Assembly (NCBI RefSeq): GCF_902706095.1
Contig: NZ_CACSJP010000003.1
Location: 496,001-560,000, forward strand
Origin: Rhizobium sp. 18065
GTDB taxonomy: Bacteria; Pseudomonadota; Alphaproteobacteria; Rhizobiales; Rhizobiaceae
DNA: 64,000 nucleotides
Direction of reading: 5' to 3'
Shown here: positions 25,799-34,192 of the stretch, one piece after another
How the letters are laid out: each line of letters begins with the position of its first letter
Numbering within the stretch: the first letter of the stretch is position 1
Notes under the pieces: model-generated
What the model was told of the DNA's origin: nothing
The model's input: the letters and a program-made list of their open reading frames with translations, nothing else
The model's database searches: none
Position numbers and translations under genes: made by a program

Positions 25799-26524
25799 TC
25801 AAAGGCCATTGCCAATGAATTGCCTGAGTTCCGCCGTTTGCGGATTGTCCAGCATCGAACCATCGCCGGTTTCCCAGACGACGCCCTGATGCATGAAGAT
25901 GATCGTGTCGGCGACGCGCTTGGCGAATGCCATTTCGTGGGTCACAAGCACCATGGTCATGCCGCCCTCGGCCAGTGCCTCGATCGTTTTCAGCACTTCG
26001 CCGGTCAGTTCCGGATCGAGTGCCGAGGTCACCTCGTCGAACAGCATCAGTTGGGGTTCCATGGCGAGCGAGCGGGCGATCGCCACGCGCTGTTGCTGGC
26101 CGCCTGATAGTTGTTCGGGATAGGACTGCGCCTTTTCCGACAGGCCGACCTGTGTCAGCACGCGTTCGGCAACGGCTTTTGCTGCGGTTTTCGACAGCTT
26201 CTTGGCCAGGCGCGGCGCAAGCGTGATGTTCTCCTCGACCGTCAGGTGCGGGAAGAGGTTGTAGCTCTGGAAGACGATCCCCACTTCCATGCGCAGGTCG
26301 CGCAGGTCCGGGCTTGCGCCGAGGCTGCGGCCGCACACGTCGAGTGTGCCGGACTTGATCTTCTCCAGTCCGTTGATGCAGCGGAGCGCCGTACTCTTGC
26401 CCGAGCCACTGCGTCCGATCAGGGCGACGACATTCCCCTTGGGGACATCGAACGAGACACCCTTGAGAACCTCGACCTGTCCATAGGCTTTGTGGACATC
26501 CTTGAACGCTACCAGAGACGACAT
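25799..26524 (-). CDS. ABC ATPase, polar amino acid type (GlnQ-like)
   Basis: A 241-residue ATPase. Walker A GRSGSGKST lies near residue 37, the Q-loop in VFQSYNLFPH, the signature [15 protein letters not shown] and Walker B LMLFDEVTSALDPE (the DEV form is normal for GlnQ relatives). Two in-frame ATGs are six bases apart. I use 26524 because the AGGA upstream is then about 9 bases away; 26530 would leave only 3. It sits between the permease and binding-protein genes. Confidence 0.92.
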   Translation of the reverse strand: MSSLVAFKDVHKAYGQVEVLKGVSFDVPKGNVVALIGRSGSGKSTALRCINGLEKIKSGTLDVCGRSLGASPDLRDLRMEVGIVFQSYNLFPHLTVEENITLAPRLAKKLSKTAAKAVAERVLTQVGLSEKAQSYPEQLSGGQQQRVAIARSLAMEPQLMLFDEVTSALDPELTGEVLKTIEALAEGGMTMVLVTHEMAFAKRVADTIIFMHQGVVWETGDGSMLDNPQTAELRQFIGNGL

Positions 26525-26539
26525 GGCCATTTTCCTAAA

Positions 26540-27184
26540 TCAGCTGCGGTTGAGTTTGCGTTCGAGCGTCTTGCTGAACCTGGAGAGCGGAAAACAGATC
26601 GCGAAATAGAGAACGGCGGCGATCGTGAAGACGGTGAACGGCTTGAACGTGGTGTTGTTGATCAGGCGGGCCGAATAGGTGAGGTCCGCAAAGCCGATCA
26701 CGACCGCGTAGGACGTATTCTTGATGATCTGTACGAGAAATCCGATGGTCGGCGGAATGGAGATGCGCACGGCCTGCGGCAGGATGACATGTGTGAGGCG
26801 CTGCAGGTTGGTCAGCGCCAGACACTCCGCGGCTTCCCACTGCGCCTTTGGAACGGATTCGATCGATCCCCGCCAGATTTCGGCAAGGAAAGCGCTGGAA
26901 TAGGCCGTCATTGCGATCCCGGCTGCTACCAGTGCCGGAACGTTGAAGCCGGCAATCGAGATTCCGAAATAGGCAAGGAACATGATGATCGGCAGGGGGA
27001 TGCCCTGGACCAAGTTGATATAGGCAGCAACGGCGATGCGCAGCGGGCCATTTGTCGAAATGCGGGCAATCGCGGCCGGAAGGCCGATGATCGTTCCGCC
27101 GACAAACCCCAGAAGGGAGAGCACCAGCGTCCAGCCGGCGCCTTGAAGAATAAAGAGAATTTGCGGATATGTGACGCCACCCAT
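26540..27184 (-). CDS. ABC permease, polar amino acid type
   Basis: A 214-residue permease with about five membrane helices. The EAA loop is EAAECLALTNLQRLTHVILPQ, quoted in part as EAAECLALTN. GAGGAG sits directly before an ATG at 27190, so the in-frame ATG at 27184, six bases further, has the right spacing and is taken as the start. It is one half of the heterodimeric channel with the gene just upstream (27195-27878), whose stop lies 10 bp away. Confidence 0.9.
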   Translation of the reverse strand: MGGVTYPQILFILQGAGWTLVLSLLGFVGGTIIGLPAAIARISTNGPLRIAVAAYINLVQGIPLPIIMFLAYFGISIAGFNVPALVAAGIAMTAYSSAFLAEIWRGSIESVPKAQWEAAECLALTNLQRLTHVILPQAVRISIPPTIGFLVQIIKNTSYAVVIGFADLTYSARLINNTTFKPFTVFTIAAVLYFAICFPLSRFSKTLERKLNRS

Positions 27185-27194
27185 GATCATCTCC

Positions 27195-27878
27195 TCACAA
27201 GTTCGTGCCGAGACGGCGTTTGCGTGTGAACACCACTTTGCCGGCCAGCATCATCACGGCGCGCGTCAACCATGACAAAAGCAGGTAGATGACAGCCACG
27301 ACGATGTAGATTTCGAAACCGCGGAAGGTGATGGACTGGATGCCGTAGGCGGCGCCTGTCAGTTCTTCGACGGAGATCTGCGACATGATGGACGTTGCGA
27401 GCATCATCAGGATGAACTGGCTGACCAGCGCCGGATAAACGCGTTCGACCGCCTGCGGCAACTCGACGTAAAAAATCACCTGCCAGGTCTTCAAGCCAAG
27501 ACAGTTCGCCGCCTCGCGCTGGCCGTTCGGAATGGATTCTAGCCCCGCGCGCAGGATTTCGGCCGTATATGCCCCGACATTGATCACCAGCGTAATGACC
27601 GCCGCGTAAAAGGCCGGAATGCGGAACCCGAGCGCCGCCATGCCGAAAAACAGCCAGAAGGCCTGGATGACCAGCGGCGTGTTGCGGATGACATCTACAT
27701 AGATACCGACAAGACGCTGCGACAGCGGTGAGCCGTGAATGCGGGCAACGGCGCAAGCACCGCCGAAGACGAAGCCGAACAGGATGCTGAACGCCGATAG
27801 CCACAGCGTGCGCAGTGCGCCGTCGACGAGTTGCGGCCAGTAGTCGGCCAGAAAGCTGAAATCAAACTGGTAGCCCAA
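27195..27878 (-). CDS. ABC permease, polar amino acid type (TTG start)
   Basis: A 227-residue permease, first gene of the - strand sugar-acid importer operon. The EAA loop EAANCLGLKTWQVIFYVELP (quoted up to 20 residues) and about five membrane helices are present. No ATG lies in a suitable place. TTG at 27878-27876 follows GGGAGGA by about five bases, so it is the likely start. The region to its right is the divergent promoter shared with the dehydratase gene. Confidence 0.88.
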   Translation of the reverse strand: MGYQFDFSFLADYWPQLVDGALRTLWLSAFSILFGFVFGGACAVARIHGSPLSQRLVGIYVDVIRNTPLVIQAFWLFFGMAALGFRIPAFYAAVITLVINVGAYTAEILRAGLESIPNGQREAANCLGLKTWQVIFYVELPQAVERVYPALVSQFILMMLATSIMSQISVEELTGAAYGIQSITFRGFEIYIVVAVIYLLLSWLTRAVMMLAGKVVFTRKRRLGTNL

Positions 27879-27941
27879 GACATCCTCCCGTCAAGTTCGG
27901 GTCCCGATTTCACTTGACGGCAGTGACCTAACATGATTGTT

Positions 27942-27955
27942 TATTGCCTGCAATA
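27942..27955. promoter_or_regulatory. Candidate GntR operator in the divergent sugar-acid promoter
   Basis: TATTG-CCTG-CAATA is a perfect inverted repeat located between the importer operon (-, start 27878) and the dehydratase gene (+, start 27989). The GntR/FCD regulator encoded at 29538-30533 is the natural candidate to bind it. The exact consensus for that protein is unknown. Confidence 0.45.
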
Positions 27956-27988
27956 GTCATTATTTGAATACATTCCTGGAAAGCGTCC

Positions 27989-29521
27989 ATGACCATCTCA
28001 AACTCACCGGTGATCCTTCTCAACGCCATCGACGACGTGGCCGTGGCGCGCGCCATGGTGAGGGCGGGTGCTCCGACCGGTATCGATGGCCTTGCTGCCG
28101 CGGAGCAGATTCCGCGTGGCCACAAGGTCGCGGTGCGCGATATCTTGCCGGGCGAGGAAATTCGCAAGTTCGGCCAGTCGATCGGAATTGCCACGCAGCT
28201 CATTCCTGCCGGCGGACATGTGCACCTCCACAACCTCGCCGTCATCGAGTCCGAACATCAGCATCAGTTCAGTGTCGATATCGAGGAAAAGGGCATGCTG
28301 CCCGAGGCTGAGCGCCGCACCTTTATGGGCTTCGATCGCGGCGCCGGTGGTATCGGAACGCGCAACTTCATCGGCATCATCACTACGGTGAACTGTTCGG
28401 CCACAGTGTCGAAGGCGATTGCCGAGCATTTCAACCGGACCGGCGGGCTCGAAGGTTTCGACAATGTCGATGGCGTCGTTGCGCTGACCCATGGCGGCGG
28501 CTGCGCCATCAACACCAAGGCTGAAGGATATCTGATGCTGATCCGCACGCTGCAAGGCTATGCGCGGCATCCCAATTTCGGCGGTATTCTGATGATCGGG
28601 CTCGGTTGCGAGACCAACCAGATCGGCCCGATCCTTGAGCATTTCAAGCTGGAGGAAGGCAAGCGATTGCGGACCATGACGATTCAGCATCTCGGTGGAA
28701 CACGCAAGACGATCGCGGCGGCAAGCGACATTATCCGCGATATGTTGCCGGATGTGAATGCTGCGAAACGTACGCCGCAACCGCTTTCGGGCCTGAAAGT
28801 GGCTCTGGAATGCGGTGGTTCGGATGGCTATTCCGGCATTTCCGCCAACCCGGCGCTTGGATATGCATCAGACCTGATCGTGCGCAATGGCGGCACTTCG
28901 GTTCTGGCCGAAACACCGGAAATCTATGGCGCCGAGCACCTGCTCACCCGCCGTGCGGCAACGCCAGCGGTCGCCGAGAAACTGCTGTCGCGGATCGATT
29001 GGTGGCGTGATTACACCCAACGCAACGGTGCCGAGCTCAACAACAATCCATCGCATGGCAACAAGCTGGGCGGTCTGACGACCATCCTCGAAAAGTCGCT
29101 CGGTGCCGTTGCCAAGGGTGGAACAATGCCGTTGAAGGCCGTCTATGAATATGCCGAAATCGTCACCGAACCCGGCTTCGTCTTCATGGACACGCCAGGC
29201 TACGATCCCGTCGCGGTGACAGGCCAGGTGGCCGGCGGCTGCAATGTCATCTGCTTCACCACCGGCCGCGGATCCGTCTCCGGCTTCAAGCCGGCTCCTT
29301 GCATCAAGATCGCGACGAACACCGAAATGTACGAGCATATGCAAGAGGATATGGATATCAACTGCGGCGGTATCGTTACCGGCGAGGATACGATCGAGGC
29401 GGCGGGAACCCGGATTTTCGAAAGCATCATCGCGGTCGCATCGGGCAAGAAGACGCTGAGCGAGATCTACGACTACGGTGACAACGAATTCGTTCCCTGG
29501 CAGGTCGGGGCCGTGACCTGA
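27989..29521 (+). CDS. UxaA/GarD-family sugar-acid dehydratase
   Basis: A 510-residue dehydratase of the altronate/galactarate family. The N-terminal SAF domain covers about residues 1-100, with HLHNLAVIE where these enzymes have their conserved histidines. The large C-terminal UxaA domain includes RNFIGIITTVNCSATV, LTHGGGCAIN, LGCETNQIGPI, a GGSDGYSGISANPALG block and DINCGGIVTGEDTIE; these conserved cysteines and histidines can hold the metal. It is full length, joining both halves that are separate genes in some species. It diverges from the importer and is followed after 16 bp by the convergent GntR gene. D-altronate, galactarate or another aldonate are possible substrates. Confidence 0.9.
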   Translation: MTISNSPVILLNAIDDVAVARAMVRAGAPTGIDGLAAAEQIPRGHKVAVRDILPGEEIRKFGQSIGIATQLIPAGGHVHLHNLAVIESEHQHQFSVDIEEKGMLPEAERRTFMGFDRGAGGIGTRNFIGIITTVNCSATVSKAIAEHFNRTGGLEGFDNVDGVVALTHGGGCAINTKAEGYLMLIRTLQGYARHPNFGGILMIGLGCETNQIGPILEHFKLEEGKRLRTMTIQHLGGTRKTIAAASDIIRDMLPDVNAAKRTPQPLSGLKVALECGGSDGYSGISANPALGYASDLIVRNGGTSVLAETPEIYGAEHLLTRRAATPAVAEKLLSRIDWWRDYTQRNGAELNNNPSHGNKLGGLTTILEKSLGAVAKGGTMPLKAVYEYAEIVTEPGFVFMDTPGYDPVAVTGQVAGGCNVICFTTGRGSVSGFKPAPCIKIATNTEMYEHMQEDMDINCGGIVTGEDTIEAAGTRIFESIIAVASGKKTLSEIYDYGDNEFVPWQVGAVT

Positions 29522-29537
29522 GCAGAACCGCGCCGGA

Positions 29538-30533
29538 TCAGACGATGAAGCTGTAGTCGTCCGGCTTGTAGGTTCGGCGCACGGCAGCTGCGCGCTCCAC
29601 CACCTTCGGCTGTGAACCATGAATGTGGCTACGCATCGCCAGCATCAGCCCTTCCTTGTCGCGCCGGCGCATCATCCGGAACACGGCGACATGCTCGGCG
29701 AGGAACGGCTCATATTCCGGCATCTCCAGCTGGATGCCGAGAACGTGCTTGCTCAGCGTCAGGATGCAATGTGTGCGTTGCAGGATGCTCAGCAGTTCCT
29801 TGTTCGGGCACGGCTGTATGCTGCGCAAATGCAAATCCAGTTCCAGATCATACATTGTTGCCGCCGAGACGTCGGGATAGGTGTCGAGTGCCAGAGCCAG
29901 TCGAGACAGCATCCTGTCGATATGATCGTCCGGAATCGCGTCCATTGCATGGACCAGCGCCAGCGGCTCCACATGCTCGCGGACTTCGTAAAGATCCCGG
30001 ATGCGCTGGTCGTCCAGCGGGACGATCGACCAGCGGAAGCTCTCATCCTTTTGCGTGATGCCCAGCGTTTCCAGCTTGAGCAGCACGTCGCGTGCAACCG
30101 TCCGTCCGACGCTGAAATGCCGGGCCAGTTCGATCTCGTTGATCCTGAAGCGGCCGAAAAACGAGCGATAGACGACGATCCGCTCGACGTCCTCGTAAAG
30201 CGACTGCCAGGCAAACATCGGCCGGTCCTGGGCTTGTGTCAGATGTCCGAAACTCTCGGCTAGGTCGATACGTTTGGCCGCGGTCCCAGACGGGCCGACG
30301 ACAAAGCCTCTTCCTTCGAAGCGGCTGATGAGGCCCTCTTCCGCCAGCAGTTGAAGAGCCTGCCGCACGGGTGCGCGGCTGCTGCCGAGAAGTTCGGCAA
30401 GCGGGCCTTCCAAAAGGACCGTCCCCCTCAGAGCCTTTCCGCTGGCAATGTCGGTCTTCAATTGAAGGTACAACTCTTCATAGAGGCTGCGCTTGCGCAG
30501 AGAGGTGCCGGGTTCAATGGTTGAAACGGTCAT
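29538..30533 (-). CDS. GntR-family regulator with C-terminal FCD-type domain
   Basis: A 331-residue regulator. The winged helix-turn-helix covers about residues 15-80, with LAELLGSSRAPVRQALQLLAEEGL as its core (residues 45-68) and FEGRGFVV as the wing. The C-terminal helical domain carries the FCD-like DLELDLHLRSIQPCPN segment. GAAGGAAT lies about 9 bases before ATG 30533. It ends only 16 bp from the convergent dehydratase gene. It probably represses the sugar-acid importer and dehydratase until an acid effector binds. Confidence 0.88.
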   Translation of the reverse strand: MTVSTIEPGTSLRKRSLYEELYLQLKTDIASGKALRGTVLLEGPLAELLGSSRAPVRQALQLLAEEGLISRFEGRGFVVGPSGTAAKRIDLAESFGHLTQAQDRPMFAWQSLYEDVERIVVYRSFFGRFRINEIELARHFSVGRTVARDVLLKLETLGITQKDESFRWSIVPLDDQRIRDLYEVREHVEPLALVHAMDAIPDDHIDRMLSRLALALDTYPDVSAATMYDLELDLHLRSIQPCPNKELLSILQRTHCILTLSKHVLGIQLEMPEYEPFLAEHVAVFRMMRRRDKEGLMLAMRSHIHGSQPKVVERAAAVRRTYKPDDYSFIV

Positions 30534-31004
30534 TCCGACACAATTCCTTCATCCGTCATTCTCTTGCACGAAAAACTGAACATGCAAAAACTTTTCGGCA
30601 CTGATTGTGCCGCTATAAATGACTGTTGTGGGCATTATATATTTTTTTCGAGGCCGAGCAAGCATAGTGAGGGGCTCCGGCGGGCTGCCGTTTCGCTTGT
30701 TCACCTCAGATCAGCGTTCTGCAGGTGTTTGGAAAACGCCGGTGCCGAGCCATTCCAGACGAGTAACTGGTTTGGCGAATTCGCAGTAAGGCACACCCGT
30801 CCATTCGAGTTTGCGATTGTGTCGACGATGCCACGCGCGTCATGAGGTAGGGGCAGGCTTTACCCTCCCACGCTGGACAAGCTGATCGCTGGCTTTCCGG
30901 GTGACGTCTGAATCGATGGAGGCGACCTTCGGCTCGAGGTAGCATCCGTTGAAATCCAGAAGAACGCGAAGCGATCGCGGCTTCATGGCATGCGATGGCG
31001 TATT
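30534..31004. other. Intergenic segment upstream of the GntR gene
   Basis: An inverted repeat CGGCAC-TGATT-GTGCCG at 30596-30612 lies about 65 bp before the GntR start and could be its own operator. A TATAAT-like hexamer on the - strand is at 30634-30639, in a T-rich stretch. A 48-codon frame on the - strand at 30840-30986, beginning MKPRSLRVLLDFNG, is the only gene-like object. It follows the cbiO stop closely, but I see no ribosome binding site. Confidence 0.45.
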
Positions 31005-31838
31005 TCAGCTGCGATGTGATCGAAGCTGGTGGACTAACTCCGGCACGCTTCGCGGCAGATCTCCATCCTGCGAAATCAGTCCGCTGTTTCTGAGCTCGCT
31101 CGACAGTTGGTAGATGAGCGGAAGCCGCAAATCCGTGTCCTGCTGGAAGCCACTTTTGCCGAATACATCTTCGGCACGCCCTTCCATGATGATTTTGCCT
31201 CTGGCGAAGACTGCGATTTGATCCGCCCAATTGTAGGCGATATCCATGTCATGCGTGGCAATCACCACGGAAACGCCCTGGACGGCAAGGCCGCGCAGGG
31301 TCTCGCAAAGTTCGTCGACCGATTTCGGATCGAGGCCGGCGGTCGGTTCGTCGAGAAGAAGAACAGCGGGCGACATCGCAAGCACCCCGGCGATCGCAAC
31401 CCGTTTGCGTTGCCCAAAGCTCAACATGTGCGTCGGGCGATGCGACAGTGCCTCGATCCCCATAATGGCGAGCGCCTCAAGCACGCGGGTCCGGGCTTGG
31501 CTGACCGAAAGGCCGAGATTGAGTGGGCCGAATGACACGTCTTCGAAAACCGTGGCGGCAAAAAGCTGATCGTCGGGATCCTGCAGAACCAGTCCAACCC
31601 GCGAGCGGAGCTCGACAAGGCCCTTGCGACTATAGCTGACGGGATTGCCGTCAAGCAGTATATGTCCGGCCGCAGGTCTGAAAGTGCCGTTCAGCGTCGA
31701 CAGAAGTGTGGATTTCCCAGCGCCGTTCGCGCCAAGGATCGCCAGTATTTCCTGCCGGTTGACGACGAGCGAGGCCTGGTCGAGGGCGCGGGTCCCGTCG
31801 TCGTAGCTGAAGTCGACAGCGCGTGCCTCAAGGATCAT
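31005..31838 (-). CDS. cbiO: Cobalt ECF importer ATPase CbiO
   Basis: A 277-residue ATPase of an energy-coupling-factor importer. Walker A GANGAGKST is near residue 36, the signature LSFGQRKRVAIAG and Walker B VLLLDEPTAGLDPKS. The SFGQ form of the signature is typical for CbiO and NikO. The ATG at 31838 overlaps the CbiQ stop (ATGA); a longer frame reaching 31880 only runs back into cbiQ. It is the last gene of the riboswitch-controlled cobalt operon. Confidence 0.92.
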   Translation of the reverse strand: MILEARAVDFSYDDGTRALDQASLVVNRQEILAILGANGAGKSTLLSTLNGTFRPAAGHILLDGNPVSYSRKGLVELRSRVGLVLQDPDDQLFAATVFEDVSFGPLNLGLSVSQARTRVLEALAIMGIEALSHRPTHMLSFGQRKRVAIAGVLAMSPAVLLLDEPTAGLDPKSVDELCETLRGLAVQGVSVVIATHDMDIAYNWADQIAVFARGKIIMEGRAEDVFGKSGFQQDTDLRLPLIYQLSSELRNSGLISQDGDLPRSVPELVHQLRSHRS

Positions 31839-32581
31839 GGGAAGGACCACATCATGACAGCAACGGTGCAGAGGAGGCACAAGATCATCATGAGCCGTGC
31901 GGTCGACGCTGGCTGTTCCACCGAGATGAAGTTCAGGCGACCGCTATAGCCTCGCGCCGCGAGGCCTGCCTCCATGCGCTGGGCTCGTCCGAGTACGCGC
32001 GGCAGAAGCGATGCGAGCAATAGACCGTTGGACCTCAGCATCCGCCGGTTGCTGGTGTAGCCCAATCGCGCACCGAGCGACTGCTGGCCGGCCTCGAGAC
32101 AGTCCAGTAGCAGCCAGATCAGCCGGAACATTGCCATGGCGATATCGGATATTTCCGCGTTCAAGCCTATCCGCTGCAACAGTTGAACGATGCTGGAAAG
32201 CGGCGTGGTCAAGGCCAGAAGCAGCAGGGCTGACACGCAGGCGGTGCTTCTGAGCGCCACGAAACATGCGGAATAGACAGCATCTCCGGCGACCAGCGAC
32301 AAGTTCGGAACAAGCCCGGTCATCCTGACGGACACGAGCTGCGCCACTGTTCCCGTAACGATGAACAGCATGGGTACCCGCGCCGCCTTGAAAATGTCAG
32401 CGAACCGAATCCCGGCACCTGCCTTCATCAGGGCGAGTGTGGCGATGAGCAGGCCGATTTGTCCCGCCCATCCGACCGATACCAGCGAGATGATCATCAG
32501 GCCGAGGGCAAGCAGGAGCTTTTCTCCGGTGGCGTAGTGTCGCCACCGGTTGGTCTGGGCGCAGCGATCGATCGCACGCAT
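31835..32581 (-). CDS. cbiQ: Cobalt ECF transmembrane component CbiQ
   Basis: A 248-residue membrane protein, the T component of the importer. Four to five hydrophobic segments lie in the first 150 residues, starting with KLLLALGLMIISLVSVGWAG. The two short coupling motifs of this family appear near the C-terminus: RMEAGLAARGYSGRL contains the A-R-G core, and LASLLPRVLGRAQRM is just before it. It connects CbiM/CbiN with the ATPase CbiO, whose start codon overlaps its stop. Confidence 0.88.
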   Translation of the reverse strand: MRAIDRCAQTNRWRHYATGEKLLLALGLMIISLVSVGWAGQIGLLIATLALMKAGAGIRFADIFKAARVPMLFIVTGTVAQLVSVRMTGLVPNLSLVAGDAVYSACFVALRSTACVSALLLLALTTPLSSIVQLLQRIGLNAEISDIAMAMFRLIWLLLDCLEAGQQSLGARLGYTSNRRMLRSNGLLLASLLPRVLGRAQRMEAGLAARGYSGRLNFISVEQPASTARLMMILCLLCTVAVMMWSFP

Positions 32582-32584
32582 CGT

Positions 32585-32875
32585 CTAGTGGGTATCCGGG
32601 CGCTTTGCCGGCGACGTGCGACGACCGAAATAAAAGCCGACAAGGCCTGCTCCCAAAGCTGCCTGCAGGGCAAACAGCAGGCTTTCTATCTCTCCGCTCG
32701 GCGGTTCCCAGATCGGTGCGGCCCAGGGCGTGTAGTCTGGTTGAATTTCGGTGATGGCGGCTTCCGCCTCGCCGTCTGCACCCGCAAATTCGGCGTCTCC
32801 GCCATGGTGAATGATCAACGGCAGGATTGCCAGGGCGACGACGGCAAACAACATCCAGAGGTTACGTTTCAGCAT
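32585..32875 (-). CDS. cbiN: Cobalt transport protein CbiN
   Basis: A 96-residue auxiliary component with two membrane helices (about 6-22 and 65-84) and a periplasmic loop between them. The loop ends in the family block YTPWAAPIWEPPSGEIESLL, the most recognisable part of CbiN. The length is normal for the family. It lies between cbiM and cbiQ, with 2-3 bp gaps on both sides, so the four genes form one tight transcript. Confidence 0.92.
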   Translation of the reverse strand: MLKRNLWMLFAVVALAILPLIIHHGGDAEFAGADGEAEAAITEIQPDYTPWAAPIWEPPSGEIESLLFALQAALGAGLVGFYFGRRTSPAKRPDTH

Positions 32876-32877
32876 GA

Positions 32878-33546
32878 TCAGGCCTTCGCGGTAAAGATGT
32901 TGAGGGCGTTCAGTTCGCCGCGGCTGTAGCGCTGCAACAGGTTGAAGACGATGACCGTCAACAGGCCCTCGCTGATAGCCAGTGGCACCTGTGTGACCGC
33001 AAAAATACCCAGAAATTTCGCCGCAGCACCCGCGATACCCGATACCGGGTCCGGAAACGCGAGAGCGAGCTGCAGAGATGTCGTCACATAGGTTGCCAGA
33101 TCGCCGAGTGTCGCAGCCACGAAGATTGCAATCGCGCCGCTGAAGCCGGCTGCTGTGATGCCTCGGAACAGGCCATAGGCGACAAATGGACCGACGATCG
33201 CCATGGAAAAGATATTTGCGCCCAGCGTGGTCAGTCCGCCATGTGCCAGCAGCAAAGCCTGAAACAGGAGGACGATCGTCCCGAGCACAGTGGTGACCGT
33301 GGGACCGAATAGCGATGCCGCAAGTCCGGTTCCCGTCGGGTGCGAGCAGCTCCCGGTTACAGACGGGATCTTGAGTGCGGACAACACGAACACATAAGCG
33401 CCGGACGCGGCCATCAGGAGCTTGATTTCGGGTTTTTCACGAACAAGCGTTACAATGCGCCGGGCGCCGTAAATCACAAATGGCGCGGAAACCGCGCCCC
33501 AGCCGACTGCGTGCGCGGCCGGCAAATAGCCTTCCATAATATGCAT
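32878..33546 (-). CDS. cbiM: Cobalt-binding membrane component CbiM
   Basis: A 222-residue S-component with six to seven membrane segments. I place the start at ATG 33546 because the protein must begin MHIMEGYLP: the N-terminal amine and the second-residue histidine bind the metal in this family. An upstream in-frame start at 33570 would bury them. GAGGG lies about 9 bases upstream. A further conserved region is [21 protein letters not shown] (quoted up to 20 residues as [20 protein letters not shown]), with its histidine. Cobalt rather than nickel is indicated by the B12 riboswitch. Confidence 0.93.
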   Translation of the reverse strand: MHIMEGYLPAAHAVGWGAVSAPFVIYGARRIVTLVREKPEIKLLMAASGAYVFVLSALKIPSVTGSCSHPTGTGLAASLFGPTVTTVLGTIVLLFQALLLAHGGLTTLGANIFSMAIVGPFVAYGLFRGITAAGFSGAIAIFVAATLGDLATYVTTSLQLALAFPDPVSGIAGAAAKFLGIFAVTQVPLAISEGLLTVIVFNLLQRYSRGELNALNIFTAKA

Positions 33547-33560
33547 AGCATAACCCTCTA

Positions 33561-33577
33561 CCGCGCCCACCGCGCGG
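33561..33577 (-). promoter_or_regulatory. Hairpin next to the cbiM ribosome binding site
   Basis: CCGCGC-CCACC-GCGCGG is a perfect 6-bp stem. On the - strand it ends just before the TAGAGGG Shine-Dalgarno of cbiM. Together with a CCACG/CGTGG stem at 33590-33604 it could form the expression platform of the upstream riboswitch, acting on translation. Confidence 0.45.
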
Positions 33578-33611
33578 CTCGAACAAACACCACGGATGTC
33601 GTGGCCCAGCG

Positions 33612-33799
33612 ATGGCAGGTCTCCTGGCTCACGGGTCTTGGCTCAGTCCGCCTTATCAGCCGAAATATCGGCCAATGGCATCGTTGGACATCGCTCACCG
33701 CTTACAGTTGCGGGGGCAGCCACGGTTTTGGTCCCTGATGGGTAGTCCTCACCGTGTTCCCTTTTCATCCGCCGTCATTTCATCGGGCGGAACCATCAC
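33612..33799 (-). ncRNA. Cobalamin (adenosylcobalamin) riboswitch
   Basis: Read on the - strand the segment shows the conserved elements in order: GGTTCC..GATGAAA, then GGGAACACGGTG, then GGCTGCCCCCGCAACTGTAA (the CNCCGCAACTGT core), an AGCGG, and finally the B12 box GAGCCAGGAGACCTGCC near 33614-33630. It precedes cbiM by about 65 bases. High B12 should shut off cobalt import through it. Confidence 0.93.
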
Positions 33800-33891
33800 G
33801 GAAAGCAATATGCGCCGTGTGATCAAAACACAACGCAAGGACATCGAAATAATGCGTATGTTCAAGATGGCGTACATCGCCGCAGCGAGCG

Positions 33892-34074
33892 TTATGATTT
33901 CCGCGCGTCTCCCAAATCCTCATCGCCATTCCAGCTGGTGGCAAATTCGGCTGGCGCGCCCTCTGTGTCACCTTCAGCCAGGTCAGGCCCCGTTTCATCG
34001 GACACCGCGGCTCCATGCCTGTGTACCAGCCTGCCTCCATCAACCCGATAACCCAGGAGAATAGATCGCATCAT
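33892..34074 (-). CDS. Possible small hypothetical protein (60 aa)
   Basis: A 60-codon frame upstream of the cobalamin riboswitch on the same strand. Codon use looks coding-like, and the product is acidic and hydrophilic (for example DETGPDLAEGDTEGAP and WNGDEDLGD). I do not recognise a family, and no Shine-Dalgarno precedes the ATG. It would be transcribed from the region also serving as promoter for the oppositely oriented importer at 34193. It may be a gene or chance. Confidence 0.25.
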   Translation of the reverse strand: MMRSILLGYRVDGGRLVHRHGAAVSDETGPDLAEGDTEGAPAEFATSWNGDEDLGDARKS

Positions 34075-34192
34075 TCTTACTATTAGACGGCATTGTTAGG
34101 TTCGCGCATATTGCTTTCATCGAGCCAGAGACGTGCATCCTCCCAAGCTGAACTCATCTGCGTAACTCGAAGCAAAAATAATGGGGAACTCA

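Noticed and set aside
30706..31230. 174-codon - strand frame overlapping the cbiO 3' end, looked at as a transposase remnant
   Set aside because: The composition is arginine/serine-rich shadow-like and no transposase motif or terminal repeat is visible.
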